A DNA stretch of 64,000 nt, from contig CAVZFL010000002.1 in the NCBI GenBank assembly GCA_963774555.1, positions 930,001-994,000 of the forward strand. The letters are read 5' to 3'. Below are positions 42,247 through 57,322 of this stretch, in pieces. Positions within the stretch are counted from its first letter, which is position 1, and every line of letters begins with the position of its first letter. The notes below the pieces were generated by a model that searched no databases, had not been told where the DNA came from, and saw only the letters and a program-made list of their open reading frames with translations. The DNA is from VRUE01 sp963774555. GTDB lineage: Bacteria; Actinomycetota; Thermoleophilia; Solirubrobacterales; 70-9. Position numbers and translations under genes: made by a program.

Positions 42247-43556
42247 GCCCCTCGCTTCCGCTCCCGCCGAAGCTCCCGCAGATAAGGCTGGAAGTCGACC
42301 TGGATCGTGTGACGCTTGGAGGCGACGTAGCGCTTTTTTAGCTTCTTTTCTGCGGCAGCGATCTCGTTGCGCATCTCGCTTGGGGAGGGCAGCGTCCCTC
42401 GGCCGCTGAGCAGGTCCGCGACCCACTCTGCCTGCGCCTCGGCGAGCGGCATGATCGCCCCGAGCGGCTGGATCAAGCCGATGAAGTAGAGCCCCGGATG
42501 GTCGGCAGACACGACCCGGCGATACAACGACAGCCGATTGTCCTTGGCCGAGACCAGCTCCTCGTCGAAGAAGGGGAAGGTGACCTTGTAGCCGGTGCAG
42601 TAGACGATGAGGTCGATCTCCTCCTCGCTGCCGTCGACGAAGCGGACTCGGCGGCCCCCGCTGAAGCGATCGATGTTGGGCTTGACCGCGATGTCGCCAT
42701 GGCCAAGGCGTGAGAGCAGCTCGGCGGAGACGGTCGGGTGCGCCTCGAGCAGCTTGTGGTCGGGCTCGGGCAGGCCGTAGGCAGTCATATCGCCCGCGGT
42801 CAGGCCAAGCATCCGGTTGAGCACGAAACGCTGAACGGGGAGGGGCATCATCGTCAGCACTTTCGAAGCCGCTTCGTCGGTCGGTTTGCCGTTCAGATAC
42901 TTGGGCATGACGTAGGCGCCGCGGCGCATCGCCAGGAAGGTTTTCTCGGCGATCCGCGAGGACTCGACCGCGATGTCCGTCGCCGAATTGCCGATCCCCA
43001 GCACCAGCACTCGCTTGCCCTCCAGCACCTCCGGCTCGCGGTAGTGGTGGACGTGGATCTGCTCGCCCTCGAACTCCTCGGCGCCGGGAAAGGGGGGTTC
43101 GGGCCAGCGCGGGTCCCAGTGGTGGCCATTGGCGACCACGACGGCCCGGTAGCGATTGGTCTCGCTGCTGCCGTCGCGATCCTCGACCGTCACCTCCCAC
43201 TCGCCGTCGACCGGCTCGACCCGCTTGACCTCGGTGCGGAAGCGGATCTTCTCGCGCAGGGCGAAGTGGTCGACGTAGTCGTCGAAGTAGCGGGCGATCT
43301 GGAAGTGATTCGGATAGTCCGGATAGTCGTCCGGCATCGGGTAGGTCTTGTAGGCCATCAACCCGCGCGAGGTGTTGATGTGCAGCGAGCGATAGGCCGA
43401 GGACAGCTCGTTGTCGTTTTCATAGCGCCAGTTACCCCCCACATGCGAGCCCTTCTCGAAGCAATCGAAGGCGATGCCGCGCGCGTTCAGCACCTGGCAG
43501 GCGGCGATCCCGGAGGACCCGGCCCCGATCACGCAGACCTTCTGAGCAGCAGTCAT
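42234..43556 (-). CDS. Flavin-containing monooxygenase
   Basis: 440 residues. The FAD site is VCVIGAGSSGIAACQVL at the N-terminus. An FMO-type signature follows (FPGAEEFEGEQIHVHHYRE), then the NADP site VLVLGIGNSATDIAVE, and the late motif VYCTGYKVTFPFF. Class B flavin monooxygenases use NADPH and O2 to oxygenate soft nucleophiles, ketones or amines; the exact substrate is not deducible. It is cytoplasmic, on its own on the minus strand inside an otherwise plus-strand block. Confidence 0.9.
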   Translation of the reverse strand: MTAAQKVCVIGAGSSGIAACQVLNARGIAFDCFEKGSHVGGNWRYENDNELSSAYRSLHINTSRGLMAYKTYPMPDDYPDYPNHFQIARYFDDYVDHFALREKIRFRTEVKRVEPVDGEWEVTVEDRDGSSETNRYRAVVVANGHHWDPRWPEPPFPGAEEFEGEQIHVHHYREPEVLEGKRVLVLGIGNSATDIAVESSRIAEKTFLAMRRGAYVMPKYLNGKPTDEAASKVLTMMPLPVQRFVLNRMLGLTAGDMTAYGLPEPDHKLLEAHPTVSAELLSRLGHGDIAVKPNIDRFSGGRRVRFVDGSEEEIDLIVYCTGYKVTFPFFDEELVSAKDNRLSLYRRVVSADHPGLYFIGLIQPLGAIMPLAEAQAEWVADLLSGRGTLPSPSEMRNEIAAAEKKLKKRYVASKRHTIQVDFQPYLRELRRERKRGAQRV

Positions 43557-43630
43557 GCTCGGAATCTACTTGCCTCGGGCAGGCACGAAACGAGCAAGAT
43601 GTACTTGCTGAACTCAATGTCGCTCTATTT

Positions 43631-43651
43631 GCATATAGTAGAACTATACGC
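43631..43651. promoter_or_regulatory. AT-rich palindrome upstream of the AAA/DUF4143 ATPase
   Basis: GCATATAGT-AGA-ACTATACGC is a near-perfect 9-bp inverted repeat (one mismatch) ending 14 nt before the ATG at 43666. It overlaps -10-like sequences (TATAGT, TATACG). In a GC-rich genome such an AT-rich palindrome is probably an operator and the promoter. Confidence 0.5.
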
Positions 43652-43665
43652 TATTGTTGCGACAT

Positions 43666-44826
43666 ATGGTAGAACGCTCATATTGGCAACGCGCTCTTGA
43701 GCAAGCCTGGCAAAAACGCTCACTCGTGTGGCTCGCCGGGGTCAGGCGAGCCGGGAAGACGTTCCTTTGCCAGAGCCTCGATGGAGTCGAGTACTTCGAC
43801 TGCGAGTTGCCGAGGACCCGCAGGCTGATGGACGATCCCGAGGGATTCCTCGCCGCGCGGCGAGGAAATCGCATCGTCCTCGACGAGGTACATCGCCTCA
43901 CGAACCCGTCCGAGCTGCTCAAGATCGCCGCCGACCACTTTCCCGAAACCCCCATCATCGCGACCGGATCCTCGACCCTGGAAGCAACAGCGAAGTTCCG
44001 CGACACGCTGACGGGGCGCAAGGAGAACGTCTGGCTGACGCCGATGATCGGTCCCGACCTGGCCGACTTCGGCGCCGAAGCGCTCCCCCACCGATTTCTG
44101 CACGGGGGGCTGCCCCCCTTCTTCCTGGCCGACGAGCTGCCCGAGCGCGACTTCCAGGACTGGATCGACGCCTACTGGGCAAAGGACGTGCAGGAACTGT
44201 TCCGCCTCGAGCGCCGCTGGTCGTTCCAGCGATTTCTGGAGCTGCTATTCACTCAGAGCGGCGGAATGTTCGAGGCGACCAGATTCGCGGCGCCCTGCGA
44301 GGTCAGCCGCCAGACGATCTCCAACTACCTGGCAGCCCTGGAGGCAACCTTCGTCGCCCATGTCGTGCGCCCGTTCAGCACGCGGCGCTCCACCGAGATC
44401 GTCGCAGCACCCAAGGTCTACGGATTCGATACCGGATTCGTCTGTTACTACCGAGGCTGGAACGTCCTACGGGATGAAGACCTCGGCCTCCTCTGGGAGC
44501 ACTTCGTCCTCAACGAGATCCAGGGGAGACTTCAGTACCGCGGGCCGCGCTACTGGCGCAACAAGCAAGGCGCCGAGGTCGACTTCGTGATCCCCCGCCG
44601 TGGCGACGCCGGACCGATCGCGATCGAGTGCAAGTGGCAGGCGGCGTCCTTCGAACCCAACGCCCTGACTGCCTTCAGACACCTTTACCCGGATGGCGAG
44701 AACTACATCGTCGCCCCCGATGTCGACACCCCCTACACCCGCACCCACAAAGGCTTCGAGGCGGAATTCGTCCCTCTGGAGCACCTGATCTCCCGGCTTT
44801 CGACCCAGCCACTCGCTGCTCCCTGA
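43666..44826 (+). CDS. AAA-family ATPase with DUF4143 domain
   Basis: 386 residues from the ATG at 43666 (a TTG at 43654 is in frame). Walker A is GVRRAGKT (residues 25-32) and Walker B is RIVLDEVHR. The sensor-like TGSST follows. The C-terminal half has DUF4143 features: a winged-helix-like stretch (CEVSRQTISNYLAALEATFV) and a nuclease-fold-like end (NKQGAEVDFVIPRRGDAGPI, then IECKW). The E-V-D...E-x-K pattern resembles PD-(D/E)xK proteins. Such ATPases are widespread in mobile and accessory DNA; their role is not established. No partner gene is adjacent. Confidence 0.85.
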   Translation: MVERSYWQRALEQAWQKRSLVWLAGVRRAGKTFLCQSLDGVEYFDCELPRTRRLMDDPEGFLAARRGNRIVLDEVHRLTNPSELLKIAADHFPETPIIATGSSTLEATAKFRDTLTGRKENVWLTPMIGPDLADFGAEALPHRFLHGGLPPFFLADELPERDFQDWIDAYWAKDVQELFRLERRWSFQRFLELLFTQSGGMFEATRFAAPCEVSRQTISNYLAALEATFVAHVVRPFSTRRSTEIVAAPKVYGFDTGFVCYYRGWNVLRDEDLGLLWEHFVLNEIQGRLQYRGPRYWRNKQGAEVDFVIPRRGDAGPIAIECKWQAASFEPNALTAFRHLYPDGENYIVAPDVDTPYTRTHKGFEAEFVPLEHLISRLSTQPLAAP

Positions 44827-44843
44827 CCGGGGTCCGGTGGGAA

Positions 44844-44867
44844 CAGGGGTGAGGAGGTTCACCCCTG
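44844..44867. terminator. Hairpin after the AAA ATPase gene
   Basis: CAGGGGTGA-GGAGGT-TCACCCCTG, a perfect 9-bp stem 18 nt after the ATPase stop. It probably ends that transcript before the surface-protein gene at 44944. Confidence 0.6.
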
Positions 44868-44943
44868 GGGTCCGTAGAGAGAAAGGGCGATCGATTCGAA
44901 GCTTGGTCCATCGGATCAAACAACCCAACGAAAGGAACCTCCG

Positions 44944-45591
44944 ATGACCAGCAAGACCCGTTCATTCCGTCCCTCCCCCGCCCTCGTGATCGCCTGCGTC
45001 GCCCTGTTCGCCGCCCTCACCGGCAGCGCCATCGCCGCCGGCGTCGGCAAGAACACGGTCCGCTCGCCGCAGATCGTCGACGGCACGATCCGCACGGTCG
45101 ACCTCCGCGACAACGCGGTGGCGGCGGGCAAGATCGCCCCCGACGCGGTCGACACGACCGAGATCGCCGAAAACGGTGTCGACTCCTCCGACGTCGCCCC
45201 GGACAGCCTCACGGCCGGCGACCTGGCGCCCAACTCGGTCACTTCCTCCGAGGTTGCCGACCAGTCCCTGACCGCCAACGACCTCGGCCCCGACTCGGTC
45301 GGCTCGAGCGAGCTCCAAACCGGCTCCGTCCGCGCTTCAGAGCTCGGCACGATCATCCAGGTGTCGAACAACACCGGGCTCGCGGCCGGCGCCAGCGGCG
45401 GCGTCACCGCCAACTGCCCGGCGGGCACGACAGTGATCAGCGGCGGCGCCCAGCCCAGCATCTTCGGAGTCGAGATGACCTCGTCCCTCCGCAGCGGCAA
45501 CGGCTGGCTCTACCAGGCAATCAACAAAACCGCCAGCAACGCCACCATCACCGCATTCGCTTACTGCCTAACGGGCGGCTCGAGCAACTAG
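44944..45591 (+). CDS. Secreted surface protein with short tandem repeats
   Basis: 215 residues with a hydrophobic secretion signal (ALVIACVALFAALTGSAIAA). Residues about 35-140 are repeats of 9-11 residues such as APDAVDTTEIAENGVDSSDV and APDSLTAGDLAPNSVTSSEV, rich in Asp, Ser, Thr and Val. This is a pattern expected for a parallel beta-helix or calcium-binding stalk. The C-terminal part (about 145-215) has two Cys (NCPAGTT and YCLTGGS) and is probably a small globular domain. I associate this layout with Solirubrobacterales surface proteins. An AAAGGA ribosome-binding site precedes the ATG. Confidence 0.8.
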   Translation: MTSKTRSFRPSPALVIACVALFAALTGSAIAAGVGKNTVRSPQIVDGTIRTVDLRDNAVAAGKIAPDAVDTTEIAENGVDSSDVAPDSLTAGDLAPNSVTSSEVADQSLTANDLGPDSVGSSELQTGSVRASELGTIIQVSNNTGLAAGASGGVTANCPAGTTVISGGAQPSIFGVEMTSSLRSGNGWLYQAINKTASNATITAFAYCLTGGSSN

Positions 45592-45606
45592 CGCAAACTG
45601 CGACGC

Positions 45607-45693
45607 TTTGTCCCCCCAGGAAGGGGATAAAGCGTTGCACCCCGAGGGAGCTCTATCGGGTGCAACGCACATACCCCCTGGCGGGGGGACAAG
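45607..45693. repeat. Long interrupted hairpin G between convergent genes
   Basis: TTTGTCCCCCC (45607-45617) pairs with GGGGGGACAAG (45683-45693). Further in, AGG/CCT and GGGGATA/TACCCC pair, and an 11-bp inner stem GCGTTGCACCC/GGGTGCAACGC has a GAGCTC-containing loop. It begins 16 nt after the stop of the surface protein. The right flank repeats GACGTTGCACC. Confidence 0.7.
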
Positions 45694-45766
45694 ACGTTGC
45701 ACCTCGGCGGCCCGGGCGAAAGCTCGGGCCGCTTTGCGTTCTAGAGCCGGCAATCGAAGCCGTAGC

Positions 45767-45874
45767 GAGGGGCCGGGTTGCCCCTCCTCGGAAGGCTCCT
45801 GCTCAACGGCACCGAACCGCCATAGGCGATTCAGCTGCGCGACGGCCTTCCGAGGAGGGGCAACCCGGCCCCTC
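45767..45874. repeat. Perfect 30-bp inverted repeat, hairpin H, at the rpoC 3' end
   Basis: Positions 45767-45796 (begin GAGGGGCCGGGTTGCCCC) pair without mismatch with 45845-45874. The 48-nt inside contains GAA-C-CGCC-ATA-GGCG-A-TTC. It ends 4 nt before the rpoC stop codon region (minus strand) and is the likely 3' end of the rpoBC transcript. Its arm resembles those of families C, D and E. Confidence 0.8.
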
Positions 45875-45878
45875 ACAC

Positions 45879-53512
<7,634 letters not shown>

Positions 53513-53668
53513 AGTCGGCGACTCCTCAGAAGGTCAGAGGGACGTTAGGTACAGCGCAGATATGGGGCAGGGGACACAACTGGGCGCGACCGCGAAAAAT
53601 AACACACGGCCACGCTCGGCCGCGGACTTGGCTCCCTGCCTGGGTTCCAAGCCGCGGCTGGGCGAGCT

Positions 53669-54064
53669 TTACTTGAGCTCGACCGTGGCGCCGGCCTCCT
53701 CGAGCTCGGCCTTCAGCTTGTCGGCCTCCTCGCGGTCGACGCCCTCCTTGATCGGCTTCGGAGCCTCGTCGACAAGCGCCTTGGCCTCTTTCAGACCAAG
53801 CCCGGTGGCGGAGCGGACGACCTTGATCACCGGCACCTTCTGGCCGCCGACCTCGGTCAGGACCACGTCGACCGTGGAGGCCTCTTCCTCGCCACCGCCA
53901 CCCTCGGCGGGCGCACCGGCAGCGGCCGGTGCGGCGGCTGCAACAGCGGTCGCGGAGACGCCGAACTCCTCCTCGAGCGCTTTGATCCGCTCGGAGAGCT
54001 CGAGCACCGAGATGCTCTTCAGCTCCTCGATCCAGTCCTCGGTTGAAATTGCTTTGGTTGCCAC
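53669..54064 (-). CDS. rplL: 50S ribosomal protein L7/L12
   Basis: 131 residues: an N-terminal dimerisation part (EDWIEELKSISVLELSERIK), an Ala/Gly hinge (AAAAPAAAGAPAEGGG) and the C-terminal factor-binding domain (VPVIKVVRSATGLGLKEAKA). It recruits translation GTPases to the stalk. It is 5 nt from rplJ. Confidence 0.98.
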   Translation of the reverse strand: MATKAISTEDWIEELKSISVLELSERIKALEEEFGVSATAVAAAAPAAAGAPAEGGGGEEEASTVDVVLTEVGGQKVPVIKVVRSATGLGLKEAKALVDEAPKPIKEGVDREEADKLKAELEEAGATVELK

Positions 54065-54069
54065 TGCTC

Positions 54070-54627
54070 TTATTCCTCCTCGTTCGAAGCTTCGCTGGCA
54101 GGCGCCTGGCCAACCAGGCCCTGCTCCTGAATCTGTTGAAGTTGGGTTGCAAGACCGGAGATCATCGAGCCGAGGCCGCGGACCAGGCCGGTCAGCGGGC
54201 TGGCGACGACACCGGCGAGCTGGCCGTTGAGGACGTCGCGCGAGGGCAGCCTGGCAATCGACTTGAAGCGATCCTCGTCGAGGCTGAGGTCTGCCATGAA
54301 GCCACCCTTGAAAGCGACCACGTCGTGCTCTTTGTGGAAGCTCGAGATCGCCTTCGCCGCCTGCGCGGTGTCGCCGCGAACGAAGGTCAGCGCGGTCGGG
54401 CCCTGCAGCAGCTCGCCGAGACGCTGCTCGCCGGCTTTGTCGGCGGCGATTTTGGTCAGCCGGTTCTTGACGATGCGGAAGCTGGCGTCGGCCTCGCGCA
54501 GTTTGTCGCGCAGCTCGGCCGCCTGGGGAACGCTGATCCCCCGGTAGTCAACAGCGAAGATCGCCTCAGATGCCTCGATCTGGGCCGCGATCTCCTCAAT
54601 GGCTTGTGCCTTTTCGTCTCGATTCAT
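54070..54627 (-). CDS. rplJ: 50S ribosomal protein L10
   Basis: 185 residues: MNRDEKAQAIEEIAAQIEAS, FAVDYRGISVPQAAELRDKL, ASFRIVKNRLTKIAA. L10 is the base of the L7/L12 stalk and controls its own operon by binding an mRNA leader in many bacteria. The 108-nt leader here includes hairpin F2. Confidence 0.98.
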   Translation of the reverse strand: MNRDEKAQAIEEIAAQIEASEAIFAVDYRGISVPQAAELRDKLREADASFRIVKNRLTKIAADKAGEQRLGELLQGPTALTFVRGDTAQAAKAISSFHKEHDVVAFKGGFMADLSLDEDRFKSIARLPSRDVLNGQLAGVVASPLTGLVRGLGSMISGLATQLQQIQEQGLVGQAPASEASNEEE

Positions 54628-54653
54628 GTCTCACCTGCACCGGGCTTCTGGTG

Positions 54654-54700
54654 CCGATGGGCCTATTCCGGTCGATATGCGTCGGTTCTAGGCCCGTCGG
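54654..54700. repeat. Hairpin repeat, family F, copy 2, in the rplJ leader
   Basis: 47 nt aligned base-for-base with 41935-41981. CCGATGGGCCTA pairs with TAGGCCCGTCGG (one T-G wobble), the centre GGTCGATATGCG is conserved, and the middle of the stem is partly unpaired. It lies in the gap between rplA and rplJ, 27 nt upstream of the rplJ ATG in the mRNA, where L10 autoregulatory leaders are found. Confidence 0.65.
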
Positions 54701-54735
54701 CGGCTGCCGGTGGTCTCGGGTAGCGGCGGGGGAGT

Positions 54736-55482
54736 TTAGGCGACCGCCGGCTCCTCTGCGGACTGGGGCGCTGGGGCGTCCTCGTCGCGCTTGCCGATCT
54801 TCGAGGCGTCGACGCGGATGCCGGGGCCCATCGTCGTCGTCAAGGTGCAGGAGACGATGTAACGGCCCTTTGCGGCGGAAGGCTTGGCACGGATGATCTC
54901 CTCCATCACCACGGTGAAGTTGTCGAGCAGCATCTCCGGCCCGAGGCTGGCCTTGCCGATCGCCATGTGGACGATCGCCTGGCGGTCGGTGCGGTATTCG
55001 ACCTTGCCGGCCTTCGACTCGCTGACCGCTTTCTCGATGTCGTCGGTGACGGTGCCGACCTTGGGGTTGGGCATCTTGCCCTGCGGTCCGAGCACGCGGC
55101 CGAGCTTGCCGACCGTGCCCATCATCTGCGGCGTCGCGATCGCCACGTCGAAGTCGGTCCAGCCCTCCTCCTCGACTTTCTTCGCCAGGTCGTCGCCGCC
55201 GACGAAGTCGGCACCGGCGGCCTCGGCGTCGCGCGCCTGCTGGCCCTGGGCGAAGACGGCGACGGTGACGTCCTTGCCGAGGCCGTGGGGCAGGGCGAGG
55301 GTGCCGCGCAGCTGCTCCTCGGCGTGGCGGACGTTGACCCCGAGCAGCACGTGCAGCTCGACCGTCTCGTCGAAGTTGGCGCTGGCGGTCTCCTTGACCA
55401 GCGAGATCGCCTCGGCGGGCGGATAGGCCTGGTCGCGCTGGACTTTGCCGAGCTGTTTGCGATAGCGCTTTCCGTGGGCCAC
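54736..55482 (-). CDS. rplA: 50S ribosomal protein L1
   Basis: 248 residues from a GTG with AGGAGA upstream (VAHGKRYRKQLGKVQRDQ). Motifs are NFDETVELHVLLGVNVRHAE and GKLGRVLGPQGKMPNPKVGT. L1 forms the stalk at the E site. The longer open frame upstream is the rplK shadow. Confidence 0.97.
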   Translation of the reverse strand: MAHGKRYRKQLGKVQRDQAYPPAEAISLVKETASANFDETVELHVLLGVNVRHAEEQLRGTLALPHGLGKDVTVAVFAQGQQARDAEAAGADFVGGDDLAKKVEEEGWTDFDVAIATPQMMGTVGKLGRVLGPQGKMPNPKVGTVTDDIEKAVSESKAGKVEYRTDRQAIVHMAIGKASLGPEMLLDNFTVVMEEIIRAKPSAAKGRYIVSCTLTTTMGPGIRVDASKIGKRDEDAPAPQSAEEPAVA

Positions 55483-55495
55483 GAGTCTGGTTCTC

Positions 55496-55918
55496 CTATT
55501 TGACGTCGACGCCCATCGAGCGGGCGGTGCCGGCGATGATCTTCGAGGCGGCGTCGAGGTCGTTGGCATTGAGGTCGGGCATCTTGCGCTCGGCGATCTG
55601 GCGCACCTGGTCCATCGAGATCGTGCCGACCTTGTTGACGTGGGGCTCGCCGGAGCCCTTCTTGATCCCGATCGCCTCCTTGATCAGCACCGCAGCCGGG
55701 GGCGTCTTGGTGATGAAGGTGAAGGAGCGGTCCTCGTAGACGGTGATCTCGACCGGGATGATCGTGCCGCCTTCGGACTGGGTCTGGGCGTTGAAGGCCT
55801 TGCAGAACTCCATGATGTTGACCCCGTGCTGGCCCAGGGCCGGGCCCACCGGGGGCGCCGGATTGGCCGAGCCGGCGGAGATCTGCAGCTTGATCTGGGT
55901 GAGGACTTTTTTCGCCAT
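55496..55918 (-). CDS. rplK: 50S ribosomal protein L11
   Basis: 140 residues: KLQISAGSANPAPPVGPALG, QHGVNIMEFCKAFNAQT, and GTARSMGVDVK at the end. L11 binds the GTPase-associated rRNA with L10 and is needed for the stringent response and thiopeptide binding. Confidence 0.98.
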   Translation of the reverse strand: MAKKVLTQIKLQISAGSANPAPPVGPALGQHGVNIMEFCKAFNAQTQSEGGTIIPVEITVYEDRSFTFITKTPPAAVLIKEAIGIKKGSGEPHVNKVGTISMDQVRQIAERKMPDLNANDLDAASKIIAGTARSMGVDVK

Positions 55919-55940
55919 CGGGATCGGGGAGGGTAGCTCG

Positions 55941-56465
55941 CTAAATCTTCTTGACCTGGTCGTAGCCGACCTCGACCGGCGTCTCGCGGCCGAAGATCGA
56001 GACCAGAACCTTGAGTTTGGCGGCGTCCTCGTTGATCTCGGCGATCTCGCCGGAGAAGTCGGAGAGCGGGCCGGAGACGACCTTGACCGACTCGCCGATC
56101 GAGAACTGGGCCTGGGTGCGGGGCCGCTCTGCCGTCTCGCGGTGAAGCAGGCGGTCGACCTCGGGTTTGGAGAGCGGCACCGGTTTGTTGCGCGAGCCGA
56201 CGAAGCCGGTCACCCCGGGCGTGTTCTTGACCAGGCCCCAGGCGTCGTCGGTCATCTCCATGTTGACCAGGACGTAGCCGGGCATCGTCCGTTTCTCCTT
56301 CGGTTCTTTCTGCCCGTCCTTGCCGAGCTCCATCACCTGCTCGGTGGGAACGACGACCTGGCGCACGTTGCGGTTCTGGCTCATCGTCTGAACCCGGTGC
56401 TCGAGGTTGTGCTTGACCTTGTTCTCGTGCCCCGAGTAGGTGTTGATCACGTACCAGCGATACAT
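55941..56465 (-). CDS. nusG: Transcription termination/antitermination protein NusG
   Basis: 174 residues. The NGN domain (MYRWYVINTYSGHENKVKHN, PGYVLVNMEMTDDAWGLVKN) is followed by a C-terminal KOW domain (SIGESVKVVSGPLSDFSGEI). It binds RNA polymerase and links it to Rho or ribosomes. The start overlaps the secE stop. Confidence 0.98.
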   Translation of the reverse strand: MYRWYVINTYSGHENKVKHNLEHRVQTMSQNRNVRQVVVPTEQVMELGKDGQKEPKEKRTMPGYVLVNMEMTDDAWGLVKNTPGVTGFVGSRNKPVPLSKPEVDRLLHRETAERPRTQAQFSIGESVKVVSGPLSDFSGEIAEINEDAAKLKVLVSIFGRETPVEVGYDQVKKI

Positions 56466-57019
56466 CAGTAGTTAGTGCCTTTGTTCGGAGATCCGCTAGA
56501 GGATCTGCTTGACGAGGAAGAGAAGGCAGCGTCGAGTGCGCCGAGGTAGGTGGCGGCGACGGCGACGAAGATGATCGTGACGGCGGTCGCCTGGACCAGG
56601 GTGTCGCGGTCGGGCCACTGGACCTTCTTCAGCTCGGCCCAGCAGGAGGCGAGGAAGCCGATCACGCCGCCGCGCTGGCGTTCCGCCGCGGCCTGCTTCT
56701 GCTTGCGGTCGAGCTGCTCGCGCTCGCGGCGCTTCTGATCCGCGCGCTTGCGCTTTTCGTTTTCCTTCAGCGCCCTGGCTTCGGCGCGCCGCTCGGCGCG
56801 CGAGGACTTGGGCGCGTCCGGCGTTTCCAGCGCGGCCTCGGGGGCGCCGGCGGCCATGCCCGCCTCGACCGCCTCGATCTCGGCGATCTCGCCGGAGATC
56901 GGGACCTGGGTGTCGTGCTGGGCATGCGACTCAGCGGTGCGCTCGGCGCCGATGCGCTTGCGCTCCTGCTCTTCGCGGGCGCGGCGCTCGGCCTTGCGCT
57001 GTGCGCGCGTCTTGGCCAT
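56465..57019 (-). CDS. secE: SecE translocase subunit with long charged N-terminal extension
   Basis: 184 residues from the ATG at 57019. The SecE core is the last 65 residues: the amphipathic helix FLASCWAELKKVQWPDRDTL and one membrane helix (ATAVTIIFVAVAATYLGAL). The preceding 115 residues are highly charged with Arg/Glu/Ala helices (RAQRKAERRAREEQERKR, SSRAERRAEARALKENEKRK) that should form a coiled coil in the cytoplasm. SecE braces SecY. The extension is longer than in most actinomycete SecE proteins. Confidence 0.94.
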   Translation of the reverse strand: MAKTRAQRKAERRAREEQERKRIGAERTAESHAQHDTQVPISGEIAEIEAVEAGMAAGAPEAALETPDAPKSSRAERRAEARALKENEKRKRADQKRREREQLDRKQKQAAAERQRGGVIGFLASCWAELKKVQWPDRDTLVQATAVTIIFVAVAATYLGALDAAFSSSSSRSSSGSPNKGTNY

Positions 57020-57024
57020 CGGAG

Positions 57025-57189
57025 CTAGCGCGTCTCCTTGTGCGCCGTGTGCTTGCCGCACCAGCGACAGAACTTGCGCAGCTCGATCCGGTCCGGCGAG
57101 TTCCGCCGCGACTTGTTCGTCTGGTAGTTGCGCCGCTTGCAGTCTTCGCAAGCCAGCGTCACCGCGATGCGGACATCTCCGCGAGCCAT
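57025..57189 (-). CDS. rpmG: 50S ribosomal protein L33, zinc-binding form
   Basis: 54 residues from the ATG at 57189: MARGDVRIAVTLACEDCKRR, NYQTNKSRRNSPDRIELRKF, then CRWCGKHTAHKETR. Both CxxC pairs are present. It starts the rpmG-secE-nusG-rplKAJL-rpoBC unit. No tRNA-Trp is seen next to it. Confidence 0.96.
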   Translation of the reverse strand: MARGDVRIAVTLACEDCKRRNYQTNKSRRNSPDRIELRKFCRWCGKHTAHKETR

Positions 57190-57322
57190 TGCTCCCTCGA
57201 TCTACTTACGAGCCGTTACAAGGAAAAACCCCGGGCCGAGGCGCGAGGCTGGAGCGAAGGATAGCGCTCTGCGAGCCGCGACGGTCGCGCCGTTTCGGAG
57301 GGTCGAGATAGCGTTACCGGAG

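Noticed and set aside
57190..57322. tRNA genes next to rpmG-secE
   Set aside because: Some bacteria have tRNA-Thr or tRNA-Trp here, but no cloverleaf is found.
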